Shown in pieces: positions 16,959-26,576 of a stretch of 64,000 nt of DNA. The translations under genes were made by a program, and so were the position numbers. The notes beneath the pieces were generated by a model that made no database searches, was not told the origin of the DNA, and saw nothing but the letters and a program-made list of their open reading frames with translations. Source of the DNA: Caulobacter rhizosphaerae (GTDB lineage: Bacteria; Pseudomonadota; Alphaproteobacteria; Caulobacterales; Caulobacteraceae). Position 1 is the first letter of the stretch. Each line of letters begins with the position of its first letter. The DNA lies in contig NZ_CP048815.1 in the NCBI RefSeq assembly GCF_010977555.1, positions 1,480,501 to 1,544,500 on the forward strand, read 5' to 3'.

Positions 16959-17890
16959 ACGTTCGTGGTCGACTTCGCCGCCCGCTCGTCGTCCTTGGTC
17001 GCCACGATCCCCTTGAGCGCCACGTGGGTGATGAAGGCATCGACCCAGGCGTCGAACTCGGCGACGTGGTCGGTCTCGGCCATCATGTCGTCGGCCTGGT
17101 CGTCGGCGTAGGGCTTGCCCTCGCCGAACACGCCGGCGGTCCACAGGCGGTCGGGGACCTCGATCCCGCTGTAGCGGCACTGCCAGACCAGACCCTGATA
17201 GGCCAGGCGCTCGTCCTGGTACGGCTCCTGGCCCGGGTCGAACCAGTCCTTGCGTTGGACCAGTTGGGGCCGGCCGTCCTCGCCGAGCTCGTTGGCCCCG
17301 CCGTCGCAATAGGTGAAGAACGCGGCTGTGCGCCCCTCCAGGTGGTTCCTCGTCAGCCGCCGCCACTGGGGCGAGCGCTCCAGGGCCTGGGCCTTCAGCG
17401 TGTCCTTCTTGTCGATCAGGTCGGGACGCGGATTGCCGCCGGCCGCGCAGACCAGGCGGTCGAACATCAGCTTGAAGTTGGTGGAAGGGCCGTACCAGTT
17501 GGTGGGGCCGATGAAGGCCCAGGCGTCGGCCCGGGCCAGGCGGCCATAGAGGTCCAGGTCCCACATCAGGTCGGGTTGGGTGGTGCTGCGCGGGCCGTAG
17601 CAATTGCAGGGCCAGACGCAGAGCGCCATCGACGAGCTGACGCAGGCGTTGCAGGCCTGGATCTTCGGCCTGCCGTGCTGGTTGCCCAGGTCCTCCGTGT
17701 CGATCTGCCACGCGGCGGGCAGGCGAGCGGCCATCCGCAGCATCAGGGCGCGGGCCTTGGAATCCAGGCCCGGGCAGCTGTTGTGGCGTCGCTGTGAGCC
17801 CGCCACCACCAGCACCCGCAGGGCGCGGTCCTCGGTCGGCCGGGGAGCGATCGTCGGGGCGTGTTCGGATGCTTCTTCAAGGCTGGCCAT
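16955..17890 (-). CDS. Flavodoxin-fold NAD(P)H-dependent FMN reductase-like protein
   Basis: A 311-residue protein with a flavodoxin-like fold: LRVLVVAGSQRRHNS at residues 24-38 is the phosphate-binding loop, DAWAFIGPTNWYGPSTNFKLMFDRL near residue 135 is the FMN-site TPxYxxxxSxxLK-type region, and RTAAFFTYCDGG follows. It is longer than usual (family about 200). The extra C-terminal part includes a Trp-rich segment and conserved-looking Cys (ACNACVSSS and CVWPCNCYG), giving a Cys-rich patch after the first strand. Iron-sulfur flavoproteins of this fold use such Cys, but a cluster here is only a possibility. Confidence 0.75.
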   Translation of the reverse strand: MASLEEASEHAPTIAPRPTEDRALRVLVVAGSQRRHNSCPGLDSKARALMLRMAARLPAAWQIDTEDLGNQHGRPKIQACNACVSSSMALCVWPCNCYGPRSTTQPDLMWDLDLYGRLARADAWAFIGPTNWYGPSTNFKLMFDRLVCAAGGNPRPDLIDKKDTLKAQALERSPQWRRLTRNHLEGRTAAFFTYCDGGANELGEDGRPQLVQRKDWFDPGQEPYQDERLAYQGLVWQCRYSGIEVPDRLWTAGVFGEGKPYADDQADDMMAETDHVAEFDAWVDAFITHVALKGIVATKDDERAAKSTTNV

Positions 17891-17963
17891 GGCGGGGAAA
17901 CGCTCTAGCGTCTAAAACGTCGCCACAGAGGCTTTCCGGCCACAACGTTCTGTCGTCGTCGCC

Positions 17964-19077
<1,114 letters not shown>

Positions 19078-19104
19078 GCCTTCAGCTCCATCGCTGAACC
19101 GACG

Positions 19105-19132
19105 AACGGCGGGCTCGCAAGGGCCCGCCGTT
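19105..19132 (+). terminator. Rho-independent terminator after ilvC
   Basis: aacggcgggc pairs with gcccgccgtt (10 bp), loop tcgcaagg, then TTTCGTTTTC. It lies between ilvC and the convergent hydrolase gene, and the A/T flanks make it usable from both strands. Confidence 0.88.
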
Positions 19133-19149
19133 TTTCGTTTTCTCAGATC

Positions 19150-20343
19150 TCAAGAGCTTTCATGAGCTCCCAGCACCGCCGGGGTTTCGATCCGCTGGCT
19201 CGCCACGGACTCGGGTTGCACGGACTCGGCGAAGCTCTCGATCGCCGCCGTGTAGAGGTTCGCCCGTTCCAGGAAGCCCATGTGGTTGACGCCGTCGACC
19301 ATTTGCAATCGAGCCTCCGGCGCGGACCTGGCGATCTCGCGGCTCGCCTCCAGTTTGGTGATGATGTCGACTTCGCCGCCGATCATCAGGACAGGCGTCT
19401 GGAGGCCTTCGAGCGCGCCGGTCGCATCCCAGCGGAACATGGCCAGATTGCCCCGCGCCTGGACTGCGGGGGCGTTGCGCGTGGCGAGCAGGGTGGTGTG
19501 CTCCAGCTGGCTGCGCGTGACGAACCGGCCAAAGCCAAAGCGATTGGCCAGGTGCGCCGATCCGCTCAGATAGCTCTGCCAAGCGCTGAGCCAGGCCACG
19601 GGCTGCAGCCAGATCGTCAGGTGAAGCAGCGGCTCCAGCAAGGGTCGTCGCAGGGCCTGGAACAGGCGGCTGAAGACCATGGTCCGCAGAGGATTGGTGT
19701 AGGTGGTGTTCAGCAGGGCCACGCCGCGAACCTTGTCGGCGAAGAGGCGCGGGTGGTCGCGCGCCAGGGTCTGGATGGTCATTCCGCCGATGCTATGCCC
19801 GACGAGCACCGCGGGGCGTTGGCCGGTAAGGTCTAGGATGGCCGCCAAGTCGTCCGCGAAGCGAGACAGACCGATCTTGCCGGAGGAGCCGCGTCGCGAC
19901 TTGCCCAGCCCCGCCAGGTCCCACGTGATGACGCGAAACCGCCTGGCCAGGTCGTGCCGGGCGTAAAACCAGATCGTACTGTCCAGGCCCCAGCCATGGG
20001 TCAGGATGATCGGCGGTCCGTCGATGGGGCCCGAGACCTCCACATGCAGCTCGCCGCCGCCGGGGCTCTTGACGATCTGCCCAGCGACTCGGTCAGGACG
20101 TGTGCGCCGCGTGTCGGGCTTGGCCACGAGCGGGACAACCAACCATTTGCCCAGGAACGACCAGGCCAGGAGGGCCAGGCCCGCCCATAACCGCCAGTCC
20201 TCGTCGCGAACGCGCCGCGCCAGGCCATCGGGAGCGACCACAAGGTCGCCTTGCCACCAGCTCCAGATCAGATATCCCGCCGCCGCCAGGACGGCCCAGG
20301 AAAGCAGGGAAAAGATCAGTCGCAGCAGGAAGAGGAGAGGCAT
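19150..20343 (-). CDS. Membrane-anchored alpha/beta hydrolase
   Basis: A 397-residue protein. Two N-terminal hydrophobic helices (about 1-28 and 50-72) anchor it, followed by an alpha/beta hydrolase domain: oxyanion loop LTHGWGLDSTIW near 113, DLAGLGKS near 140, nucleophile elbow VGHSIGGM near 180 (Ser), Asp in IGGEVDIITK near 325 and His in GVNHMGF near 353. The triad is complete. Substrate unknown; esterase/lipase or epoxide-hydrolase-like specificity are alternatives. It converges on ilvC with a terminator between. Confidence 0.85.
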   Translation of the reverse strand: MPLLFLLRLIFSLLSWAVLAAAGYLIWSWWQGDLVVAPDGLARRVRDEDWRLWAGLALLAWSFLGKWLVVPLVAKPDTRRTRPDRVAGQIVKSPGGGELHVEVSGPIDGPPIILTHGWGLDSTIWFYARHDLARRFRVITWDLAGLGKSRRGSSGKIGLSRFADDLAAILDLTGQRPAVLVGHSIGGMTIQTLARDHPRLFADKVRGVALLNTTYTNPLRTMVFSRLFQALRRPLLEPLLHLTIWLQPVAWLSAWQSYLSGSAHLANRFGFGRFVTRSQLEHTTLLATRNAPAVQARGNLAMFRWDATGALEGLQTPVLMIGGEVDIITKLEASREIARSAPEARLQMVDGVNHMGFLERANLYTAAIESFAESVQPESVASQRIETPAVLGAHESS

Positions 20344-20388
20344 TGGCGGGTCCGGTGGGTGGAAGATCCCAACGACCGCCCGGCTGTG

Positions 20389-20419
20389 ATGTTCCCGGGG
20401 CGACGCCCAGGGAAAACAT
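20389..20419. repeat. Imperfect intergenic hairpin (GTTCCCGGGGCGACGCCCAGGGAAAAC)
   Basis: atgttcccggggcg and cgcccagggaaaacat form an imperfect inverted repeat in the gap between the hydrolase gene and the CAP-domain gene, which are on the same strand. It could be a weak terminator for the CAP gene read on the minus strand or a small repeat unit; no clear T-run supports the first. Confidence 0.4.
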
Positions 20420-20445
20420 AGGATAATCGCCGCCGCTCTGGCTTC

Positions 20446-21246
20446 TCACCCCAGCACGAACACCGGCCCCCAGGCCACCTGGTACTTCCGGGCGCCGGTC
20501 GACAAGTGCGGGCGCAGCTGCCAGGCCCCCGGCGGCAATGTCCGGGCGCCGGGGGCCTCCACATAAGTCTCGACCAGGGGGTCGGCGCCAGGCTCCGACA
20601 CCGAGAACTGGTCGATGCGCGGGACCGCGTTGGACAGGGCCGAGGCGATGGAGGCGACCGAGGCCACGCGGAGCGGGGCCGGGGCGGCCAGGCGGGCGGA
20701 GACCTCGGCATAGGCCCCCACGGCGATCACCTCGCGGCCCCGGCGCAGCACCCCGTAGCCGACATGGGTGAAGCCTGGCGACAGCAGGTTGGCGCGATGG
20801 CCGGCGCTGCCCTTCCACTGGCCCATGATCTGATCGGGCCGCACGGCGCCGTCGGCGTTCAGGCGCTCGGCGATGTTCTCGGCCGGGGCGCCGACCAGGT
20901 CGCGGGCCAGCAGCCCGACCCGGGCGGCGGGGCCGAAACCCTCGCGGGTCATGTGGTCGAAGACGCCGGTGCGGGCGATGTCGGCGGCGTGGGCGCGGGC
21001 CGCCAGGGTCAGGCCGGGATCGGGCGCGAGTTCGGAGAGGCTCCGGCCCCGCCGGAAGAGGTCGCCCAGGTCGCGCAGGTCGGTCTCGAAATCGGGATCG
21101 AAGTCGCCCCGGCTCTCGGCCAGTTGCTGGCGCAGGCGGCGGTCATAGGCCAGCCACGGGTCGCTCTGCGCGGCCTCGGCCAAGCTTGGCGCGGCGAGGG
21201 CGGCGGCGGTCGCGGCGATCAGCGCGCGGCGGTTTGGGGCGATCAT
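20446..21246 (-). CDS. Exported CAP (SCP/PR-1) domain protein
   Basis: A 266-residue protein with a Tat-like signal (NRRALIAATAAALAAPSLAEA). The CAP domain spans about residues 45-185: LTLAARAHAADIARTGVFDHMTREGFG, then AENIAERL (family G-E-N-I-like), then WKGSAGHRANLLSPGFTHVGYGVLRRG, the YkwD-type H-R-x-N-x-L signature. The C-terminal 80 residues form a separate strand-rich segment. CAP proteins are secreted and of varied or unknown role. The ATG ending at 21246 lies almost on top of the divergent frame; the far longer upstream frame is a shadow of the next gene. Confidence 0.82.
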   Translation of the reverse strand: MIAPNRRALIAATAAALAAPSLAEAAQSDPWLAYDRRLRQQLAESRGDFDPDFETDLRDLGDLFRRGRSLSELAPDPGLTLAARAHAADIARTGVFDHMTREGFGPAARVGLLARDLVGAPAENIAERLNADGAVRPDQIMGQWKGSAGHRANLLSPGFTHVGYGVLRRGREVIAVGAYAEVSARLAAPAPLRVASVASIASALSNAVPRIDQFSVSEPGADPLVETYVEAPGARTLPPGAWQLRPHLSTGARKYQVAWGPVFVLG

Positions 21247-21295
21247 GGTCTTCAAGGCGGTTGACAGCGTCCTGTTTCGGCAAGTTGTAAGGGGC

Positions 21296-21859
21296 ATGAG
21301 ACCCGTACGTTCCATCTGGCTGGCCGGCCCCGAGCCCTGGCTTCCCGACGCCGAGGCGCAAAGCGCGCGCCAGCGCGCCTTCTGCGCGGACAACGGCTTC
21401 ACCGGCCTGACCGCGCCGGCCATCGTCGAGACCCAGGCCGACAATGTCGAGGTCCAGGCCCGCGAACTCTACGCCGAGAGAATGGCCAAGCTGCGGCAGG
21501 CCGACGCCGGGATCATCAACCTGACGCCGTTCCGCGGACCGTCCTGCGCCAGCGCCGCGGCGTTCGAGGCCGGGGTGCTGGCCGGGCTGGGGCGTCCGGT
21601 CATGGCCTATGTCAATATCGCCGACGAGAGCGAGGCCGAATATGTCGACCGGGTGGAGGTGCATGTCGGCGCCCAGCGCGACGAGCACGGCGTCTGGCGC
21701 GACGGCGACGGCTGCGTGGTCGAGGACTTCGGCCTGCCCGAGACCCTGATGCTGTGGGCCGAGGCGCGGCGCCTGTTCGTGATCATCACCGACGATCCGC
21801 TGCACGACCTGACCGGGCTGGAGATGTGCCTGGAGGCGCTGGCGCTGTACGCGGAGTAG
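21296..21859 (+). CDS. Nucleoside 2-deoxyribosyltransferase-like protein
   Basis: A 187-residue protein beginning VRSIWLAGPEPWLPDA. The family landmarks are a first strand ending LAGP, the central MAKLRQADAGIINLTPFRGPSCASAAAFEAGVLAGLGRPVMAYV region with the D-x-x-x-x-x-x-P-F-x-G and E-x-G motifs (catalytic Glu in FEAGVL), and a C-terminal LEALALYAE. Such enzymes cleave or transfer deoxyribose of nucleosides for purine/pyrimidine salvage. Whether this one is a transferase or hydrolase cannot be told. Confidence 0.83.
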   Translation: MRPVRSIWLAGPEPWLPDAEAQSARQRAFCADNGFTGLTAPAIVETQADNVEVQARELYAERMAKLRQADAGIINLTPFRGPSCASAAAFEAGVLAGLGRPVMAYVNIADESEAEYVDRVEVHVGAQRDEHGVWRDGDGCVVEDFGLPETLMLWAEARRLFVIITDDPLHDLTGLEMCLEALALYAE

Positions 21860-21870
21860 GGGGCGGCTCA

Positions 21871-21984
21871 CTTGCCCCCACCTGACCGCTTCGCGGTCTG
21901 TCCGCCCCCAGAGGGGGCGGAGCCTTCGCGTTTAGGCTCTTCCCCCTCTGGGGGAAGACGGCCGAAGGCCAGTTGGGGGGCAAG
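21871..21984. repeat. Dispersed palindrome, family B (second full copy)
   Basis: Outer arms cttgccccca (21871) and ttggggggcaag (to 21984) enclose gaccgcttcgcggtc, cgcccccagagggggcgg and cttccccctctgggggaag, each a palindrome of its own. It occupies the gap between the deoxyribosyltransferase-like gene and the convergent methyltransferase gene. Confidence 0.7.
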
Positions 21985-21992
21985 TGGCGGAT

Positions 21993-22763
21993 CTAGTTCC
22001 ACCCCAGCGCCGCGTCCCCCCGCAGGATCGCCTCGGCCGCCGCCGAATGCCCCGGCGCGTCGCGCTCGTGCAGCACCAGCGGCGGCAGCAGGATCAGCGG
22101 AGCCTTGCCGGTCTTGATCGCCCGGACGATCACTCGCTTGGCCGGGGCGTCGGCGAAGGGCGCGATCGGGCGGATCCGGAACGAGCCGGCCTTGGGGGCC
22201 AGCAGCGCCAGGAGGTCGGCCAGGCGGTCGGCGCGGTGGATCAGGGTGAGGCTCCCGCCCTCGCGCACGGCCTTCAGGCAAAAGGCCGTCCAGGCCCCCA
22301 GCCCGCCGTCGGCCATCCAGGCGACGGACTTCTCCGGCGCGGGCGCGCGCAGGGCGGCGGGGTCATCGAAGAACGGCGGATTGCTCATGACCGCGTCGAA
22401 CACCGGCAGGTCCAGCGCGCGAAAGCCGCGCTCGACATCGCCGCCGACGATCTCGACCCGATCCTGGAGCGCGTTGAGCTCCGCATTGCCTCGGGCCAGC
22501 TCGACGGCGACGGAATCGCGCTCCATGCCGACGAATCGGGTGCCGGGGCGCCGGACGGCCGCGGCCAGCAGCGCGCCGCCCACCCCGCAGCCGGCCTCTA
22601 TCACCCGCTCGCCGGGCCCCGCGTCGCAGGCGGCCGCCAGAAGGGCCGCGTCCATGCCCGCCCGGTAGCCCGCCACGGCTTGGCGCAGTCGCACGCGGCC
22701 GTTCAGGACGGCGTCTTCGGTGACGCTTGGCGGGCTTCCGGCCGCGGGTATCTCGTTCGGCAA
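21993..22763 (-). CDS. TrmN6-like SAM-dependent methyltransferase (tRNA1(Val) adenine-N6 type)
   Basis: A 256-residue class I methyltransferase. VTEDAVLNGRVRLRQAVAGYRAGMDAALLAAA is the N-terminal signature of the TrmN6/YfiC group; VIEAGCGVGGALLAAA is motif I; ERD ends strand two; AVMSNPPFFDD near residue 125 is the N6-adenine catalytic NPPF motif. The family modifies A37 of tRNA1(Val) in E. coli. It is divergent from the polyprenyl synthase gene, an arrangement frequent in alphaproteobacteria. Confidence 0.85.
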   Translation of the reverse strand: MPNEIPAAGSPPSVTEDAVLNGRVRLRQAVAGYRAGMDAALLAAACDAGPGERVIEAGCGVGGALLAAAVRRPGTRFVGMERDSVAVELARGNAELNALQDRVEIVGGDVERGFRALDLPVFDAVMSNPPFFDDPAALRAPAPEKSVAWMADGGLGAWTAFCLKAVREGGSLTLIHRADRLADLLALLAPKAGSFRIRPIAPFADAPAKRVIVRAIKTGKAPLILLPPLVLHERDAPGHSAAAEAILRGDAALGWN

Positions 22764-22888
22764 CGTTTCAAGCCTTGTGCTCGCCTTGACCCTGACCTAT
22801 CCCGCCACCATTGTCGCTCGCAACGGCTGATCAAGCCCAAGGGACGCGAGGCGTACGCCGACCGCCGGCGGGCGTCAGCAGGGAGAGT

Positions 22889-23905
22889 ATGGTTTTGGAC
22901 GCAGCTGCAGCGACCCTCGCCCGCCAGCCGGGATCGGTGGATCGTCTCGTGCGGCTGGCCGCCGCCGACATGGCCGGGGTCGATGCTCTGATCACCGCGC
23001 GCATGCAAAGCGAAGTGCCGGTCATTCCCGCCCTGGCCGAGCACCTGATCGCCGCCGGCGGCAAGCGCCTGCGTCCGCTGCTGACCGTAGCCGCCGCGCG
23101 CCTGGCCGGGTCAGACAACGACACCTGCCTGAAGCTGGCGGCCGCCGTCGAGTTCATCCACACCGCCACCCTGTTGCACGACGACGTGGTCGACGGCAGC
23201 CAGCTGCGGCGCGGCAAGGTCGCGGCCCACCTGATTTGGGGCGCCGCGCAGAGCGTGCTGGTCGGCGACTTCCTGTTCGCCCGGGCGTTCGAGCTGATGG
23301 TCGAGACCAACTCGATGAAGGCGCTGGAGATCCTGGCCCGTGCAAGCCGCGTCATCGCCGAAGGCGAAGTGCTGCAGCTCACCCGCAGCCACGACCTGAA
23401 CCTGTCGCAGGCGCTGTACCTCGAGATCATCGCCGCCAAGACCGCCGAGCTGTTCGCCGCGGCGTCGGAAGCCGGCGGCGTCTCGGCCGGCGTGTCGGCC
23501 GTCCAGTCGGACGCCCTGCGCGCCTATGGCATGAACCTGGGCCTGGCCTTCCAGCTGGCCGACGACGCCCTGGACTACGGCGGCACCACCGAGGCGCTGG
23601 GCAAGAACGCCGGCGACGATTTCCGCGAAGGCAAGGCGACCCTGCCGCTGCTCCTGGCCATCGCCCGCTCGGGCCCGCGAGAGGCTGAGTTCTGGGAACG
23701 GGCCATTGGCCGCCGCGAGCAGACCGAGGCCGATTTCCGTCGGGCCCGCGAGCTGATCGTCGGCACCGGGGCGCTGGAGGCCACGCTCGACCTGGCCGCC
23801 AACTACGCCGACAAGGCCAAGGCGGCCCTGGCGGGCTTCCCGGCCAACGACTGGCGCTCCAGCCTCGAGAGCCTGGCCGACTTCGCGGTCAGCCGGCGAG
23901 CCTGA
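22889..23905 (+). CDS. Polyprenyl (octaprenyl-type) diphosphate synthase
   Basis: A 338-residue trans-prenyl chain-elongating enzyme that builds the ubiquinone side chain from IPP. GGKRLRPLL near residue 57, the first Asp-rich motif LLHDDVVD (Asp 98, 99 and 102) and the second ADDALD (Asp 225, 226 and 229) are intact, as is EGKATLPLLLA. Its length fits IspB/octaprenyl or decaprenyl synthases; chain length is not deducible. I prefer the ATG at 22889, after AGGGAGAG, to a TTG at 22811 that would add 26 residues; the short spacing leaves some doubt. Confidence 0.9.
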   Translation: MVLDAAAATLARQPGSVDRLVRLAAADMAGVDALITARMQSEVPVIPALAEHLIAAGGKRLRPLLTVAAARLAGSDNDTCLKLAAAVEFIHTATLLHDDVVDGSQLRRGKVAAHLIWGAAQSVLVGDFLFARAFELMVETNSMKALEILARASRVIAEGEVLQLTRSHDLNLSQALYLEIIAAKTAELFAAASEAGGVSAGVSAVQSDALRAYGMNLGLAFQLADDALDYGGTTEALGKNAGDDFREGKATLPLLLAIARSGPREAEFWERAIGRREQTEADFRRARELIVGTGALEATLDLAANYADKAKAALAGFPANDWRSSLESLADFAVSRRA

Positions 23906-23906
23906 C

Positions 23907-24449
23907 GTGGCCAGGGCGGGGCGGCGGGCCTCCTCCGAAACAGCTCGCGACGAACCGCACGGCCACGACCACGCGCACCACGCCGGCGAGGCGGCCGGCC
24001 GGGTGATCGGCGGCGGCCTGGGCGTGGTGATCGGTTTTTGCGTCCTGCTGCTGATGTTCGGCCCGGTGCTGTGGGCTCCATTGTGGGCGGCCGTTTCCAC
24101 AGCGATGCAGGTCAAGGCGCTGGCGCACAATGGCTGGCTGACCGCCGGCGCGGCGATCGCCGCCGGCCTGGCCGTGGCGTTCCTCCAGGTCCTGCTGCTG
24201 GTCCAGAAGAGCCCGCTGCTGCGCTATCCGGCCGTGCTGCTGTTCTCGCTGGCCTGGGTGGGCGGACTGTGGCTGGAACTTACGGCGCCGCCGCACAACT
24301 GGCTGGCGCCGCCGCCCTGGCATGCGCCCGGACCCTGGGCGATGGCGGTCGTCGGCGCCGGCACGGTGATCTATGCGGGACTTTACCTGCTGATCCTCAC
24401 CCGCTTCGGCAAGGGGAGGTGGGCCAAGCGGTGGCAGTTGATCAAGTAG
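23907..24449 (+). CDS. Membrane protein of unknown function with His-rich N-terminus
   Basis: A 180-residue protein starting GTG two bases after the polyprenyl synthase stop, so it is probably co-translated with it. The N-terminal about 33 residues are charged and His-rich (EPHGHDHAHHAGE), a possible metal-binding tail. Four hydrophobic helices follow (about 36-58, 75-98, 108-127 and 145-165). No family is recognised. Confidence 0.7.
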   Translation: MARAGRRASSETARDEPHGHDHAHHAGEAAGRVIGGGLGVVIGFCVLLLMFGPVLWAPLWAAVSTAMQVKALAHNGWLTAGAAIAAGLAVAFLQVLLLVQKSPLLRYPAVLLFSLAWVGGLWLELTAPPHNWLAPPPWHAPGPWAMAVVGAGTVIYAGLYLLILTRFGKGRWAKRWQLIK

Positions 24450-24462
24450 GCGGTTGCGCCTT

Positions 24463-24566
24463 GCGTCCTTCGAGGCCCGCTGCGCGGACGCCTCAGGATG
24501 AGGAGCTTTGTTGCTGCTGAATTCCTCATCCTGAGGTGCGAGGCGAAGCCGAGCCTCGAAGGACGC
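24463..24566. repeat. Dispersed palindrome, family A (copy 3)
   Basis: gcgtccttcgaggc (24463) and gcctcgaaggacgc (to 24566) are exact inverted arms around cctcaggatgagga and tcctcatcctgagg. It lies between convergent genes. Confidence 0.85.
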
Positions 24567-24579
24567 ACGGCGTTCAGCC

Positions 24580-25428
24580 CTACGCCTTCAGACACAGATC
24601 CAGGTGCGTGCCGTTGTCGTCCTCGACGTGGCGCGTCCAGGCCGCGTCGATTCGGGCGATCACCTCGGCGGCGTCGGTGCCCTTGACCGTCTCGCGCTTC
24701 TTCTTGCGGTGCAGGATCTCGACGCCATAGCCCAAGTCCAGGAAGAAACTCAGCAAGGCCGAGCCCTCGGCGCGCGAGGTCTCGGCCTGGAAGCGCGGCG
24801 AATATTCCAGGAAGGTGATCGGCTTCTGCTCGGCCATGAAGGCCTTGGCGCCCATGAAGGCGCGATATTCCATGCCTTCGATGTCGATCTTCATCACGTC
24901 GACCTTGCCAAGTTCGCCGCGCAGCAGGTCGATCGGCACCACCGGGGCGAAGTCGTAGTCGCTCAGGTCGTCCGGCGCGGCCTGGCCGGCCGGCTCCAAC
25001 TGGTGATTGTTATGCATGGTCTGGCGGCGCAGGAAGGCCGTCTCCAGGGTGTCGGACACCCCCACCAGGATCAGGCGGATGTTGTCGATGGCGTTGGTCT
25101 TGGCGCTCTCCAGGATCACCCGGCCGTTACCTGGGCTCATCTCGATGGCGATCACCCGGCCGGTGGGACCGACTTTCTTGGCGGCGGGCAGGGCGAAGGC
25201 GCCCCAGCTGGCCCCGACGTCCAGCACGGTCATGCCGGGTTTCAGGGTCTGCAGGAAATAGTCCAGCACCCAGGGCTCGTAGTCCTTGCCGTCCAGCAAT
25301 TGCTTGGTGATCACCCAGTGGTCGGGCATGCGGAACGTGCAGCCGCGGAACTTCACCGAGGCGGGCACAGGGGCCGCGCCGACCGGCAGCGAGATCGCCT
25401 GGTGCTTCTTCTTGCGGAACAGACCCAT
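24580..25428 (-). CDS. FkbM family methyltransferase
   Basis: A 282-residue SAM-dependent methyltransferase. GMTVLDVGASWGAFALPAAKKVG near residue 72 is motif I; VIAIEMSPGN holds the acidic ribose ligand; VDVMKIDIEGMEYRAFMGA near residue 185 is the FkbM hallmark D-I-E-G. FkbM enzymes O-methylate sugars or polyketides and are common in polysaccharide and S-layer/LPS modification. The N-terminus GLFRKKKHQ is basic. The ATG ending at 25428 has GAGGG seven bases upstream; the frame running to 25548 is an extension. Acceptor unknown. Confidence 0.85.
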   Translation of the reverse strand: MGLFRKKKHQAISLPVGAAPVPASVKFRGCTFRMPDHWVITKQLLDGKDYEPWVLDYFLQTLKPGMTVLDVGASWGAFALPAAKKVGPTGRVIAIEMSPGNGRVILESAKTNAIDNIRLILVGVSDTLETAFLRRQTMHNNHQLEPAGQAAPDDLSDYDFAPVVPIDLLRGELGKVDVMKIDIEGMEYRAFMGAKAFMAEQKPITFLEYSPRFQAETSRAEGSALLSFFLDLGYGVEILHRKKKRETVKGTDAAEVIARIDAAWTRHVEDDNGTHLDLCLKA

Positions 25429-25593
25429 CGTGCCCTCGTTCTGCGCCTCGCGCGGAATCGCGTCGCGCCTTTGTTTCGAGCGCGTCACATAGCGATACCT
25501 TGTGGCAAGGTCACGTCCGGCGAAGGGAAAGGCGAAGCTCGACATCACCCGCGATTCGTCCCACGCCTAGGCTTGCGACTTCCGGAGGCCGTC

Positions 25594-25995
25594 ATGATCC
25601 GCCTGCTGCTCAACATTCTGTGGTTCATCTTCGGCGGCTTCATCTCCGGTTGCCTGTGGCTGCTGGGCGGGCTGCTGCTGGCCATCACGATCGTGGGCCT
25701 GCCCTATGCGGGCGCGGCCTGGCGCATCGCCGGCTTCGCCTTCTGGCCCTTCGGCAAGGAAATCGTGCCGCGCGACCTAGTGACCGGCCGCGAGGACCTG
25801 GGCACCGGTCCCCTGGGCTGCGCGCTCAACGTGATCTGGTTCGTCCTGGGCGGCTGGTACATCGCCCTGGCCCATCTAGTCGCCGCGGCGGCCGAGGCCG
25901 TGACGATCATCGGCATCCCGTTCGCGATCAAGGACCTGCAGCTGGCCGTCGTGGCCCTGGCCCCGATCGGCCGGACCGTGGTGGACCGGCGCTAG
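25594..25995 (+). CDS. YccF-family inner-membrane protein
   Basis: A 133-residue protein carrying two copies of the YccF unit: LLNILWFIFGGFISGCLWLLGGLLLAITIVGLPYA at the start and LNVIWFVLGGWYIALAHLV with ITIIGIPFAIKDLQLA in the second half, each a pair of membrane helices around I-x-G-x-P. WPFGKEIVPRD links them. Function of the family is not known. CGGAGG precedes the ATG. Confidence 0.88.
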   Translation: MIRLLLNILWFIFGGFISGCLWLLGGLLLAITIVGLPYAGAAWRIAGFAFWPFGKEIVPRDLVTGREDLGTGPLGCALNVIWFVLGGWYIALAHLVAAAAEAVTIIGIPFAIKDLQLAVVALAPIGRTVVDRR

Positions 25996-26306
25996 AAGCC
26001 GGTGAACAGGCGGTCGACGGCGCAGCGGATGTCGTCTTCGTAGGCGGCGAGGGAGCCGCGCGAGCGGCCCAACCGCAAACGTTCGATGTTGGTCAGGAAA
26101 GCCGTATTCACGACCAGGCGTTCATCCGCGAAGTTCACCTCGACCAAGATCTTGCCGCCATGCACCGATTGATCGAGCCGCATCATGGGCGCGATGACCA
26201 GCGTTGGCAGCGCCTCGAACAAATGGGATTGCAGAACGACGACATAAGGGACCTTGGCGCGCGTGATCGCGCTCGGATTGTCGAAGACGTCGTACTGACG
26301 GATCAC
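25992..26306 (-). CDS. ccdB: CcdB-type toxin of a type II toxin-antitoxin pair
   Basis: A 104-residue protein matching the CcdB gyrase-poison family: QYDVFDNPS at the N-terminus, PYVVVLQSHLFEALPTLVIAPM, KILVEVNFADERLVVNTAFLT and a C-terminal RLGRSRGSLAAYEDDIRCAVDRLFTGF. In F-plasmid CcdB the last residues (WGI) contact GyrA; here they are TGF, so gyrase inhibition is not guaranteed. The GTG at 26306 overlaps the ccdA stop as GTGA, the standard coupled arrangement. A much longer frame upstream is the shadow of ccdA. Confidence 0.85.
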   Translation of the reverse strand: MIRQYDVFDNPSAITRAKVPYVVVLQSHLFEALPTLVIAPMMRLDQSVHGGKILVEVNFADERLVVNTAFLTNIERLRLGRSRGSLAAYEDDIRCAVDRLFTGF

Positions 26307-26545
26307 CACGTCCGCAGATCGTCCCCGAAGGCGCCGTGTTCCTCGACGAACCGATGAAGCGCCTTGATCGCGTCGGCGTTCTCGTCCGCCCACCGCCGCG
26401 CACGTTCCTCGGCGCAGGCGGGGTCCACTTTCTGGAGATGCAGTCGAAGCTGCGTCTCGCTCATGCCGGCCACGGAAATTCCCAGCCGCTTGGCCTGCGC
26501 CAGCAGTTCCGGATCGATGCCGATGTCGAGTTCGACCTTGCCCAT
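26303..26545 (-). CDS. ccdA: CcdA-type antitoxin
   Basis: An 80-residue protein. The N-terminal half (KVELDIGIDPELLAQAKRLGISV) is a ribbon-helix-helix-like DNA-binding segment; the C-terminal half ENADAIKALHRFVEEHGAFGDDLRTW is the toxin-wrapping peptide with the near-invariant F-V-E-x-H-G-x-F-x-D-x-x-R spacing. It is immediately upstream of and coupled to ccdB; the pair would autoregulate its promoter, which must lie in the 31 bases before its ATG or in the upstream ATPase gene. Confidence 0.87.
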   Translation of the reverse strand: MGKVELDIGIDPELLAQAKRLGISVAGMSETQLRLHLQKVDPACAEERARRWADENADAIKALHRFVEEHGAFGDDLRTW

Positions 26546-26576
26546 GGGCGAAGGCTAACACGCCCCTCGCCGCGCG

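Noticed and set aside
15435..17711. 758-codon minus-strand frame across the RcnB-like gene
   Set aside because: It contains the reverse translation of the RcnB linker repeats and overlaps three real genes and a terminator.
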